Shown here: positions 1-5,430 of the stretch, one piece after another
Layout: each line of letters starts with the position of its first letter
How positions within the stretch are numbered: the stretch's first letter is position 1
NCBI GenBank assembly: GCA_021784975.1
Contig: JAJYGU010000470.1
Span: 1 to 6,666, forward strand
Direction of reading: 5' to 3'
Source of the DNA: Planctomycetota bacterium
GTDB taxonomy: Bacteria; Planctomycetota; Planctomycetia; Pirellulales; Thermoguttaceae
Length of the DNA stretch: 6,666 nt
Translations under genes and position numbers: made by a program
Notes under the pieces: generated by a model
Told to the model about the DNA's origin: nothing
Databases searched by the model: none
Seen by the model: only the letters and a program-made list of their open reading frames with translations

Positions 1-420
1 CGGAATGCCGCCGCCGACGGAGGCCTCGAAGGCGATCGACCGGTTCAGTCGCCGGGCAGTCTCGAACAACTCCGGCCCGTGCTCGGCCAAAAGGGCCTTG
101 TTGGCGGTGATGACGTCTTTGCCGCTCTCCAGCAATTGGAGCACGATGCTGCGGGCCGGCTCCAGCCCTCCGACCAGTTCGACGGCCGCCACGATCTCGG
201 GGTTCTTGGTTACTTTCGAGAGATCGGGCGTCAAGATGCCCGGCGGGAGGACCACATTCCGCGGCCGCTTCAGGTCCGTATCGACCACCTGGACCAGCTC
301 CAACCGTTTGCCGGTGCGGCGGGCGATCCGGTCCCCCTGCTCGAGCAGGAGCCGGGCGACGCCGGCCCCAATGGTTCCAAACCCCACGACGGCCACTTTG
401 GCGGTTTCCATGGCAATCAT
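1..420 (-). CDS. hom: Homoserine dehydrogenase, N-terminal part (cut by window edge)
   Basis: Homoserine dehydrogenase reduces aspartate semialdehyde to homoserine with NAD(P)H, the branch point to threonine and methionine, in the cytoplasm. The 140 visible codons read from the complement hold the family's N-terminal nucleotide-binding domain. The glycine-rich dinucleotide loop GFGTIGAG is at residues 13-20, followed by a helix (VARLLLEQGDRIARRTGK) and the strand ELVQVVDTD. Further on are ELVGG (about 101-105), the hallmark TANKALLA (about 125-132), and FEASVGGGIP at the window edge, which begins the catalytic domain. The remaining two thirds, including any C-terminal ACT domain, lie outside. 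I chose ATG at 420, with a GGGA 10 bases upstream; an in-frame ATG at 411 is equally plausible and starts closer to the first strand. It lies 95 bases downstream of the kinase gene on the same strand, but probably has its own promoter. The family call is firm; the start is less so. Confidence 0.95.
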   Translation of the reverse strand, partial: MIAMETAKVAVVGFGTIGAGVARLLLEQGDRIARRTGKRLELVQVVDTDLKRPRNVVLPPGILTPDLSKVTKNPEIVAAVELVGGLEPARSIVLQLLESGKDVITANKALLAEHGPELFETARRLNRSIAFEASVGGGIP

Positions 421-457
421 CCAAGTGCGATCCCGACTTACCGCATCGAGAGCTTCT

Positions 458-487
458 ATGCTATGGGAAGCGGCGGCCCAGCGTCAA
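458..487 (-). promoter_or_regulatory. Candidate sigma-70-type promoter for hom
   Basis: On the complement, TTGACG (482-487, five of six matches to TTGACA) is followed after 18 bases by TAGCAT (458-463, four of six matches to TATAAT). Transcription would begin near 450, leaving a leader of about 30 bases before the hom start codon. This lies in the 95-base gap after the kinase stop codon, so hom could be transcribed independently of the signalling genes. It is a consensus match only, in a group of bacteria whose promoters often deviate from it. Confidence 0.4.
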
Positions 488-515
488 GCGGGACAACCGT
501 TGCAGGGGACGAGGT

Positions 516-1829
516 TCACGAAGAAGCCGCGACGCTGGCGGCAGGCGTGGAAGCCTCCGGCGAGGGGCGGCCCTCGATCGGCAGGCGGATAATGAAGGTG
601 GTCCCCTCCCCGGCGGCCGTTTCAAAGCGAATCGTGCCGCCGTGGCGGTCGACGATAATCGAGCGGGCAATGGCCAGCCCTTGGCCTGACCCCTGTCCAA
701 CCTCCTTGGTGGTGAAGAACGGATCGAAGATCCGCGATTGGACGGCTTCGGGAATCCCGGTGCCGGTGTCCTCCACCCGAATCTCCGCCCACGAGCCGTC
801 GCGCCGAGTGCGGACGCTAATCGTTCCGCGGGTCTGCTGGCGGGCCTTCAGTGCATCGGCCACCGCATGGGCCGCGTTGACCACCACGTTCAAAACGACC
901 TGGTTGATTTCGGTCGGCAAGCAGTGCACCGTCGGGAGCAGCGGGTCCAAATCGGTGTTCACGTCGGCCACGTATTTCCACTCGTTGCGCGAGATGGTCA
1001 GCGTGCTCTGGATGGCGTGATTGAGGTCGACGGCCTGCTTTTCCTGGCAGCCAGGGTGCGAAAACTCCTTCATGGCCCCTACGATACTGGCTACCCGTTC
1101 CACGCCTTCCAGCGACTGGCGAATGGCTTTGGGAATTTCCTGGGTCAGATAGTCCAGCTCGATGGCGTTGCGTTTGCTCTCCAGTTGGCGCACCAGATCC
1201 TCGGCGATTTTGCTCTGCTTGGCGGCCTCCAATAGGCGATCGCCGAGGCTCATCAGCGCGGCGAGGTCCGCGAAGGCGTCTTGCAGGAAGTGGTGGTTGT
1301 CGCCGATGTATTGGATGGGGGTATTGATCTCGTGGGCGATGCCGGCAGCGAGCTGTCCAATCGACTCCAGCTTCTGCGCCTGGAACAGCTCCTGTTCCAT
1401 GCGCTTGCGGTCTTTTTCGGCCTGCTGTTTCTCCTCGAGCAGCCGCTGCTGGGCCAGCGCCCGGCCAATGGTCAGCGGCAGCAGCCGGATGAAGCCCCCT
1501 TGCAGATCCTTGACCAGGTAGTCGCTCACCCCCAGCTTCATGGCCTCGACGGCCATTTGCTCGCTGCCGGTGCCGGTGACCATGATGGTCGGCGGCAACG
1601 GCCCGCGGGCGAGCATGCCGCGGATCACCTCCAGCCCGCTGAGCAAGGGCATCGTCTGGTCGACGACCACCACCTGGTAGGGCTTCTCGCCGTAGCAGCC
1701 CAGGCCGGCCAGGCCGTCCAGGGCCACGTCCACGCTATACCCCTCGCGCTCGAGACACTTCTGCACCAGCCGTGCCTGGGCGGCGTCGTCTTCCATATAG
1801 AGAACGCGGCAGGGCGGGGTCTCGGGCAT
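516..1829 (-). CDS. Soluble histidine kinase with N-terminal receiver domain (REC-HisKA-HATPase_c)
   Basis: This 437-residue two-component protein probably autophosphorylates on a histidine and exchanges phosphate with receiver domains. Residues about 7-120 form a receiver: acidic pocket E13/D14/D15, phospho-acceptor D57 (VVVVDQTMP), T85 in VTGTG and K107. A charged linker helix (about 125-155) leads to the phospho-histidine motif AAGIAHEINTPIQ with H166. A long helical stretch (about 175-250) suggests an extended dimerisation hairpin. The ATPase domain shows an N box with N314 and N318, the G1 box DTGTGIP (354-360), the F box DPFFTTK (369-375) and the G2 box GQGSGQGLAI (378-387). The last 20 residues are a low-complexity Ser/Ala/Pro tail. 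There is no signal peptide, membrane helix or PAS/GAF sensor, so input must come through its own receiver or a partner. It is the last gene of the three-gene cluster. The ATG fits the receiver's start, though the ribosome binding site is weak. The cognate partner is not shown by the sequence. Confidence 0.93.
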   Translation of the reverse strand: MPETPPCRVLYMEDDAAQARLVQKCLEREGYSVDVALDGLAGLGCYGEKPYQVVVVDQTMPLLSGLEVIRGMLARGPLPPTIMVTGTGSEQMAVEAMKLGVSDYLVKDLQGGFIRLLPLTIGRALAQQRLLEEKQQAEKDRKRMEQELFQAQKLESIGQLAAGIAHEINTPIQYIGDNHHFLQDAFADLAALMSLGDRLLEAAKQSKIAEDLVRQLESKRNAIELDYLTQEIPKAIRQSLEGVERVASIVGAMKEFSHPGCQEKQAVDLNHAIQSTLTISRNEWKYVADVNTDLDPLLPTVHCLPTEINQVVLNVVVNAAHAVADALKARQQTRGTISVRTRRDGSWAEIRVEDTGTGIPEAVQSRIFDPFFTTKEVGQGSGQGLAIARSIIVDRHGGTIRFETAAGEGTTFIIRLPIEGRPSPEASTPAASVAASS

Positions 1830-1849
1830 GGCGGCAAACCTGGGTCCTG

Positions 1850-1950
1850 GTAGGGTGGGTCGACGGGCACCGAGGCAAAGCCTTGGTCGGCGAGCCCCAC
1901 CGCGTCTTCTGAATCAATTGGTGGCGCTCGCTCCGCTCGACCCACCCTAC
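1850..1950. repeat. 101-bp palindromic repeat element with 14-bp perfect terminal inverted repeats
   Basis: The ends gtagggtgggtcga (1850-1863) and its exact reverse complement (1937-1950) bound a 101-bp element. Inside are a second complementary pair, ccacc/ggtgg (about 1897-1925), and a near-perfect hairpin accgaggc-aaa-gccttggt around 1870-1888. The element therefore folds as a long cruciform or stem-loop. The heptamer accctac at the right end is repeated immediately outside (1951-1957). The GTAGGGTGGG...CCCACCCTAC ends resemble dispersed palindromic repeats I recall from planctomycete and cyanobacterial genomes, which would make it a REP- or MITE-like non-autonomous element. No transposase is present here. 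It occupies nearly all of the 124-base gap between the small REC gene and the kinase gene, so the transcript of the cluster should contain the hairpin. Confidence 0.75.
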
Positions 1951-2005
1951 ACCCTACACACTCGTTTCGGATTTCGTGCTTCGAGATCCAGATTTCGCCG
2001 CCTGG
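1951..2005. repeat. Possible dispersed repeat overlapping the 3' end of the REC gene
   Basis: On the complement, this stretch reads as degenerate repeats of a cgaaatccgaa-like unit interrupted by cgaagcacg. This looks like the short 'GAAATCCGAAGCACGAAATCC' intergenic repeats I associate with planctomycetes. It encodes the low-complexity final residues of the small REC protein (KSGSRSTKSETSV) and abuts the 101-bp palindrome. The match is from memory and the units are imperfect, so confidence is low. Confidence 0.35.
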
Positions 2006-2388
2006 CGCGCATACGCCGCCAGTCCGGCCTGGAGGGCCTCGGCCAGCGCGCGGGGCGAGCAGGGCTTGTTCAGGTAGCGAAACACCTGGCCGCGGGTAAA
2101 GGCGTCGACCACGGTCTGCTGATCGGCGTTGCCGGTAAAAATGATCCGCACGGTGCCCGGGGCCAGTTGGCGGATTTCGCTCAACAGATCGATGCCCGTC
2201 ATCTGCGGCATCCGCGCGTCGGCCACCACCACCGCATACGGACCACGCTGCCGGACGGCTTCCAGCGCCTCCCGCGCACTCGCGGCGGTTTCGATCTGGA
2301 ATTGTCGCCGCAAGATCCGTCGATAGGCCTGAAGGTTGTTGGGCTCGTCGTCGACTAACAGGATGCGGACGCAAGGGGACAGGCACAT
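1954..2388 (-). CDS. Stand-alone response regulator receiver (REC) protein
   Basis: This 144-residue single-domain response regulator has no output domain, so it probably passes phosphate on or acts by protein contact in the cytoplasm. The receiver spans about residues 7-128: acidic pocket D13/D14 (ILLVDDEPNN), phospho-acceptor D57 (VVVADARMP), T85 in IIFTGNAD, and K108 in FRYLNKPC. The FRYLNKPC signature resembles receivers usually attached to HD-GYP domains (RpfG-like), which fits the HD-GYP gene just upstream. A short Lys/Ser/Thr-rich tail (about 132-144) follows the domain. The only plausible start, ATG at 2388, lies inside the arm of an inverted-repeat element, so residues MCLSP are encoded by repeat DNA. 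A GAAGG sequence 9 bases upstream, also in the element, could serve as ribosome binding site. The stop is 124 bases before the kinase gene. The domain call is firm; whether the gene is efficiently translated is uncertain. Confidence 0.92.
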   Translation of the reverse strand: MCLSPCVRILLVDDEPNNLQAYRRILRRQFQIETAASAREALEAVRQRGPYAVVVADARMPQMTGIDLLSEIRQLAPGTVRIIFTGNADQQTVVDAFTRGQVFRYLNKPCSPRALAEALQAGLAAYARQAAKSGSRSTKSETSV

Positions 2389-2455
2389 TTTTTTCGGCCT
2401 TCACGCGGATTGATGGGGCCTTGCGAAGCCGGCCGAAAAAAATGAGCCAGTCCCC
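2375..2455. repeat. 81-bp inverted-repeat element with 25-bp near-perfect arms
   Basis: The left arm (2375-2399, starting ggggacaggcacat) and the right arm (2431-2455) are reverse complements over 25 positions with two mismatches. They flank a 31-base centre that contains a smaller imperfect hairpin (ggccttgcgaagcc). Each arm has a run of seven T or A followed by cggcc. The structure looks like a small non-autonomous mobile or REP-like repeat; I recall GGGGAC(A/T)GGC-type ends as recurrent in planctomycete genomes. It fills the gap between the HD-GYP stop codon and the small REC gene, and overlaps the first five codons of the latter. No clear target-site duplication is visible at its borders. 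Confidence 0.8.
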
Positions 2456-2473
2456 AGCCTGTGGAGACGCGAT

Positions 2474-3628
2474 TCATACCGCCACGCCTTCGGCGATGAC
2501 CGGGAAAACATCCACCTCGTCCGCCAATTTCGCGCGGATGTCGCGGATCTGGGCCAGCGACTGTGTAAAGGCGCGATGCACCTGGGGATCGAAGTGGGTG
2601 CCGACAGTGCCGGCCATGATCAACAGCGTTTCCTCCTCGGATCGGGCCGGACGATAAGGGCGGTTGGAGATCAGGGCGTCGAACACGTCGGCCACGGCCA
2701 CGATCCTGGCCTCCAGCGGAATCTGCGCGCCCGCCAGGCGACGCGGATAGCCGCTGCCGTCCCACCACTCGTGGTGGTTCAAGGCGATGCTGGCCGCCAT
2801 CTCCAGGACGGGATCGCTGGAATCCGGGCCATCTCCGGCCGCCAGTTCGTCGGCCCGCCATTCGACGAACAGGGGAGCGACCGTCTTGGAGCGGTCGCAG
2901 ATGATCCGCTCGCCGATCTCGCAGTGACGCTGCATGATCGTCCATTCCGCGTCGCTCAACGGGCCGTCTTTCAACAGGATGCTGTCGGGGATGCCGATCT
3001 TGCCGATATCGTGCAAAGGGGCCGCCAGCAACAGCATCTGCTGATAGGCCGGCGACAGGCCAAGCTGGGCGGCGATCGCCCGGCTATAGCAGCCCACCCG
3101 CACCACGTGGTTGCCGGTGACCTCGTCGCGATATTCGGCCGCCATGCCCAGCCGGCAGACCACGTTCATCCGCGAATGGGCCAGATCGAGGTCCTGGCGA
3201 AGCACCTTCTTTTCCAGCCGATCGTTGGCCTCGCGGAGGCCGTCGAGATTGTCCTTCAGCCGCAGCACGCTTCGCAGCCGGGCAATCAATTCCCGCAGAT
3301 CAACCGGCTTGTTCAACAGGTCCATGGCCCCAAGCTCCAGGGCCTGGCCCTTCAACTCGCGGTCGTCGTCGCCGGTCAGCATGACCACCGGGACGCCGCG
3401 GGTCCTCTCGGTCTGCTGCATGCGCTCCAGAAGTTCCATGCCCCCCAAGCCGGGCATGCGGACGTCGGCCACCACCGCGTCATAGCTGGCGTCGAGCAAC
3501 TGCTGCCAGGCCGACTCGGCCCCGGAGGCAAACGTCAGTGACCATTGGTCGCCGCAACGATGCAACGCCCGCCTCAGGGAATCGAGGATGCCTTCATCGT
3601 CGTCAACGATCAGGATGTGCTTTTTCAC
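2474..3628 (-). CDS. Response regulator with HD-GYP domain, probable cyclic-di-GMP phosphodiesterase
   Basis: This 384-residue cytoplasmic regulator probably hydrolyses cyclic-di-GMP when its receiver is phosphorylated (RpfG-like architecture). The receiver covers about residues 4-120: VDDDE at 8-12, phospho-acceptor D55 (VVADVRMP), T85 and K107 (NKP). A charged helix (about 120-150) links it to the HD-GYP domain. That domain shows E165 and TGNHVVRV (171-178), the metal-binding dyad H206-D207 in HDIGKIGIPD, H235, HHEWWDGSGYP (285-295, with the signature GYP at 293-295), and ADVFDAL with D314 and D317. All expected metal ligands therefore appear present. About 25-30 extra residues (roughly 245-272) sit before the HHE motif, where family members usually have a short link. 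I chose GTG at 3628, because GGAGGGG lies 6 bases upstream. The longer reading from TTG at 3641-3643 would overlap that site and add five residues. It is the first gene of the cluster. Confidence 0.94.
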   Translation of the reverse strand: MKKHILIVDDDEGILDSLRRALHRCGDQWSLTFASGAESAWQQLLDASYDAVVADVRMPGLGGMELLERMQQTERTRGVPVVMLTGDDDRELKGQALELGAMDLLNKPVDLRELIARLRSVLRLKDNLDGLREANDRLEKKVLRQDLDLAHSRMNVVCRLGMAAEYRDEVTGNHVVRVGCYSRAIAAQLGLSPAYQQMLLLAAPLHDIGKIGIPDSILLKDGPLSDAEWTIMQRHCEIGERIICDRSKTVAPLFVEWRADELAAGDGPDSSDPVLEMAASIALNHHEWWDGSGYPRRLAGAQIPLEARIVAVADVFDALISNRPYRPARSEEETLLIMAGTVGTHFDPQVHRAFTQSLAQIRDIRAKLADEVDVFPVIAEGVAV

Positions 3629-3634
3629 GAGATG

Positions 3635-3641
3635 CCCCTCC
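3635..3641 (-). promoter_or_regulatory. Ribosome binding site fixing the HD-GYP start
   Basis: The complement reads GGAGGGG, six bases before a GTG codon (3626-3628). This is a strong Shine-Dalgarno match at ideal spacing. It argues for the GTG start rather than the upstream in-frame TTG (3641-3643), which overlaps the site itself. Confidence 0.75.
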
Positions 3642-3855
3642 AAATGTGTCTCGCTGAGTAAAGCCTAGGTCATACTCCGTGCTGTTCGAAACCACAGGAA
3701 AACCTCTAGCCGCCACGGAGGGTTGAACCCGGTGCGGTTGTGCCAAAGATGTCGGCGGCGGGGGGGCTCGGCGCACGATGTTAGGCCATTCACCCCCGTG
3801 CGGACAACCCGCGCGCGGGGACGGCATCGCACCTAAACCCAAAATCCCAATCGAA
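3642..3855. other. Intergenic gap between the DUF1080 gene and the HD-GYP gene
   Basis: No coding region or convincing promoter consensus is seen in these ~214 bases, although the signalling cluster's promoter should be here. Two structures are visible. An inverted repeat, ctccgtg (3675-3681) with cacggag (3714-3720), lies 47-92 bases upstream of the HD-GYP start. A GC-rich hairpin, ccccgtgcg (3794-3802) with cgcgcgggg (3812-3820), lies about 36-62 bases past the DUF1080 stop codon. The second could help end or stabilise that transcript, but has no T-run after it, so I do not call it an intrinsic terminator. Confidence 0.35.
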
Positions 3856-4674
3856 CTACTTCGCCTTCTTCGGCGGCGGGGCGTCGCTGGGCGGTACCTC
3901 GCGGATCCAGATGTTGCGGTAGCGCACTCGATTGTGGTGATACTGCAAACCAATCGGCAACTTCGCGGCGTGAGGGGTGTACTTGGGCACCAGGTCCCAG
4001 GAGGTGCCGCCGATGAGCTGGAAGTGGTTCTGGATGAGCACCCCATTTTGCAGGGCGGTGACAAACGCGGGACGGAGCAATTTGCCGTCGGCGCTAAACC
4101 GCGGGGCCTCGAAGATCACGTCGTACGACTGCCACTCGCCAGGCTTGCGGCAAACGTTGACCAGCGGCGGATGCTGCTTGTAGATGGCGCCGCACTGGCC
4201 GTCGAAGTAGGTGGTGTTGTGGTAGGAGTCGAGCACCTGGAGCTCATACATACCGTTGTTTTGGAACAGCCCCAGATAAACGCCGCTGTTGCCGCGTCCC
4301 TGGCCGTGCCCGACGACTTTCGCCGGCTCGGCCCATTCCAAGTGAAGTTGGTAGTTGCCGAAGGCGCGCTTGGTGTGGATGTCGCCCTTGGCGGTCTCGG
4401 CGTAACCGTCTTGGACGATCCATTTGTCGCCGCCGACCCATTGCGAGAGGTCCTTGCCGTCGAACAGCACAATCGCATCGCTGGGCGGAGCCCCCGGCTG
4501 GCTGGGCGGAGTCACGATCTTCGGCTCCGGCCAGGGGATTCCACTCTCGTATTCCCGGGCATTTGCCGTGGCAGCCGACATTACGGCCAGCACGGCGGCA
4601 GCAATCGAAAGCCGCAGGCCGATCAGGCCGCGGCCGCCTAACGAGGTAACAGGACCAATGCCGATGGTCTTCAT
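3856..4674 (-). CDS. Exported DUF1080 / 3-keto-disaccharide hydrolase-like protein
   Basis: This 272-residue protein belongs to the DUF1080 family (Pfam 3-keto-disaccharide hydrolase, concanavalin-like beta-sandwich). Some members act on 3-keto sugars; others are uncharacterised carbohydrate-binding or hydrolytic proteins. The N-terminus looks like a signal peptide: basic residues, hydrophobic core about 22-35, and an ANA-R cleavage site after residue 39. The mature protein is therefore probably periplasmic or otherwise outside the cytoplasm. A proline-rich stretch (47-64, WPEPKIV...) precedes the domain, which begins at AIVLFDGKDLSQW (67-79). Family landmarks follow: GRGNSGVYL, YELQVLDSYHN, GAIYKQHPPLVNVCRKPGEWQSYDVIF, then VTALQNGVLIQNH, with RYRNIWIREV near the end. 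I chose ATG at 4674, since AAGGAG ends 9 bases upstream; the upstream in-frame ATG at 4683 directly abuts that site. It is divergent from def and not obviously linked to the signalling genes. Substrate cannot be read from the sequence. Confidence 0.92.
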   Translation of the reverse strand: MKTIGIGPVTSLGGRGLIGLRLSIAAAVLAVMSAATANAREYESGIPWPEPKIVTPPSQPGAPPSDAIVLFDGKDLSQWVGGDKWIVQDGYAETAKGDIHTKRAFGNYQLHLEWAEPAKVVGHGQGRGNSGVYLGLFQNNGMYELQVLDSYHNTTYFDGQCGAIYKQHPPLVNVCRKPGEWQSYDVIFEAPRFSADGKLLRPAFVTALQNGVLIQNHFQLIGGTSWDLVPKYTPHAAKLPIGLQYHHNRVRYRNIWIREVPPSDAPPPKKAK

Positions 4675-4683
4675 GTTGCCCAT

Positions 4684-4689
4684 CTCCTT
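4684..4689 (-). promoter_or_regulatory. Ribosome binding site fixing the DUF1080 start
   Basis: The complement reads AAGGAG with nine bases to the ATG at 4672-4674, and none to the in-frame ATG at 4681-4683. The downstream ATG is thus the likely start, which also gives a more typical signal-peptide length. Confidence 0.7.
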
Positions 4690-4733
4690 GCAAGAATTGT
4701 GTTGCTTCGCACCGTCAGAACGCCGATCGGACC

Positions 4734-4739
4734 ATTATA
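4734..4739 (-). promoter_or_regulatory. Candidate -10 element for the DUF1080 gene
   Basis: The complement reads TATAAT, a perfect match to the sigma-70 -10 consensus, about 60 bases before the start codon. The -35 position at 17 bases' spacing (4757-4762) matches poorly and overlaps the dyad at 4754-4773, so activation or repression at that dyad is conceivable. Confidence 0.35.
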
Positions 4740-4753
4740 ATCAGGCGCCATGA

Positions 4754-4773
4754 CGCGTGCTATACAGCACGCG
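4754..4773. promoter_or_regulatory. Perfect 8-bp dyad (candidate operator) between divergent genes
   Basis: cgcgtgct (4754-4761) and agcacgcg (4766-4773) are exact reverse complements separated by atac. The dyad sits between the divergent -10 candidates of the DUF1080 gene and def, covers the DUF1080 -35 position, and ends about 12 bases before the def -35 position. A dimeric regulator's operator is one reading. The short loop would also allow a hairpin, but neither gene's expected transcript covers it. Confidence 0.35.
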
Positions 4774-4784
4774 CCAGCCTCCCC

Positions 4785-4813
4785 TTCGCCAAGGTCCGGC
4801 ACGGCCCTATAAT
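4785..4813 (+). promoter_or_regulatory. Candidate sigma-70-type promoter for def-fmt
   Basis: TATAAT at 4808-4813 is a perfect -10 match. At 17 bases' spacing, TTCGCC (4785-4790) is a weak -35 match (three of six). Transcription would start near 4820, about 23 bases before the def start codon, leaving room for the ribosome binding site GGGAG at 4832-4836. Confidence 0.55.
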
Positions 4814-4842
4814 TGGGATGGTCTTAGATCCGGGAGTTCGCC

Positions 4843-5424
4843 GTGTTGCGGATTGTTAATTACCCCCATCCGGCCTTGCGGCACAAGTCGAAACCGCTTC
4901 GCCGCGTGGATGCAGAGCTGGGGAAGATCGTCCGCGAGATGTTCGCTCTGATGTACCAGCAGAAGGGGATCGGTTTGGCCGCCAACCAGGTCGATCTCCC
5001 CTATCGCTTGTTCGTGCTGAATCTGGAAGGCGATCCCAGCAAGGGGCAGGAGCATGCCTTTATCAATCCGGTGATCTCCAAGCGGCACGGCACCGCCGAG
5101 GCCGAAGAAGGCTGTTTGAGTTTTCCGGAGATTTTCGCCCCGGTGAGGCGTTCGGAAAAGGTTACTCTGTCGGCCTACAACCTCGCGGGCCAGGAGTTGA
5201 CCTATGAGCTGACGGGGTTGTTCGCCCGCGCCGCCCAACACGAGTACGATCACCTCGACGGCGTGCTGTTCATCGACCGGCTCAGCCCGGCCGCGTTGTT
5301 GTCGATCAAGGAGAAATTGCGCGACCTCGAATTGCAGTTCCAGGGCGATCGTCGGCGGGGCGTGATTCCGGAAGATCCGCAAATTTTCGCCCGGCTGAAC
5401 GAACTGGAAGCGTTGCGGACCTAG
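4843..5424 (+). CDS. def: Peptide deformylase
   Basis: Peptide deformylase is the metal-dependent (usually Fe2+) hydrolase that removes the N-formyl group from nascent proteins at the ribosome exit. At 193 residues it has the usual length, and all three family motifs are present. Motif I is GIGLAANQV (42-50), motif II is EGCLS (89-93) with metal ligand C91, and motif III is QHEYDHLDG (132-140) with metal ligands H133 and H137 and catalytic E134. LFIDRLSP follows as is typical. The tail to 193 (KLRDLELQFQGDRRRGV...) is charged and somewhat longer than in short bacterial forms. GTG at 4843 is preceded by GGGAG at six bases' spacing; the next codon, TTG, is an unlikely alternative. fmt follows on the same strand 126 bases downstream, the common def-fmt pairing, but here a palindromic repeat lies between them. 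Confidence 0.97.
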   Translation: MLRIVNYPHPALRHKSKPLRRVDAELGKIVREMFALMYQQKGIGLAANQVDLPYRLFVLNLEGDPSKGQEHAFINPVISKRHGTAEAEEGCLSFPEIFAPVRRSEKVTLSAYNLAGQELTYELTGLFARAAQHEYDHLDGVLFIDRLSPAALLSIKEKLRDLELQFQGDRRRGVIPEDPQIFARLNELEALRT

Positions 5425-5430
5425 ACCGCG

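Noticed and set aside
79..1020. Long plus-strand open frame (313 codons) over the hom and kinase genes
   Set aside because: It lies antisense to clear homoserine dehydrogenase and histidine kinase sequence, and its translation shows no recognisable domain; high GC content makes such shadows common.
1625..2404. Minus-strand open frame spanning the small REC gene and the start of the kinase gene in another frame
   Set aside because: Out of frame with two intact REC domains that it overlaps; Arg/Pro/Gly-rich composition typical of GC-rich shadow frames.
1850..2455. CRISPR-like repeat structure
   Set aside because: The repeats are two different palindromic elements, not regularly spaced direct repeats with spacers, and no cas gene is present.
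2576..3541. 321-codon plus-strand open frame opposite the HD-GYP gene
   Set aside because: The complement encodes a fully motif-complete REC-HD-GYP protein; the antisense reading has no domain signature.
3808..3819. 12-bp palindrome cccgcgcgcggg as an operator or terminator
   Set aside because: Simple CG alternation in GC-rich DNA with no T-run or promoter nearby; likely chance.
3778..4641. 287-codon plus-strand open frame opposite the DUF1080 gene
   Set aside because: The minus strand has a signal peptide and complete DUF1080 landmarks; the plus-strand reading is a shadow.
4736..4741. Second TATAAT on the plus strand as a def promoter
   Set aside because: No -35-like sequence at suitable spacing, and it is just the other face of the symmetrical attataat; the element at 4808-4813 is better placed.
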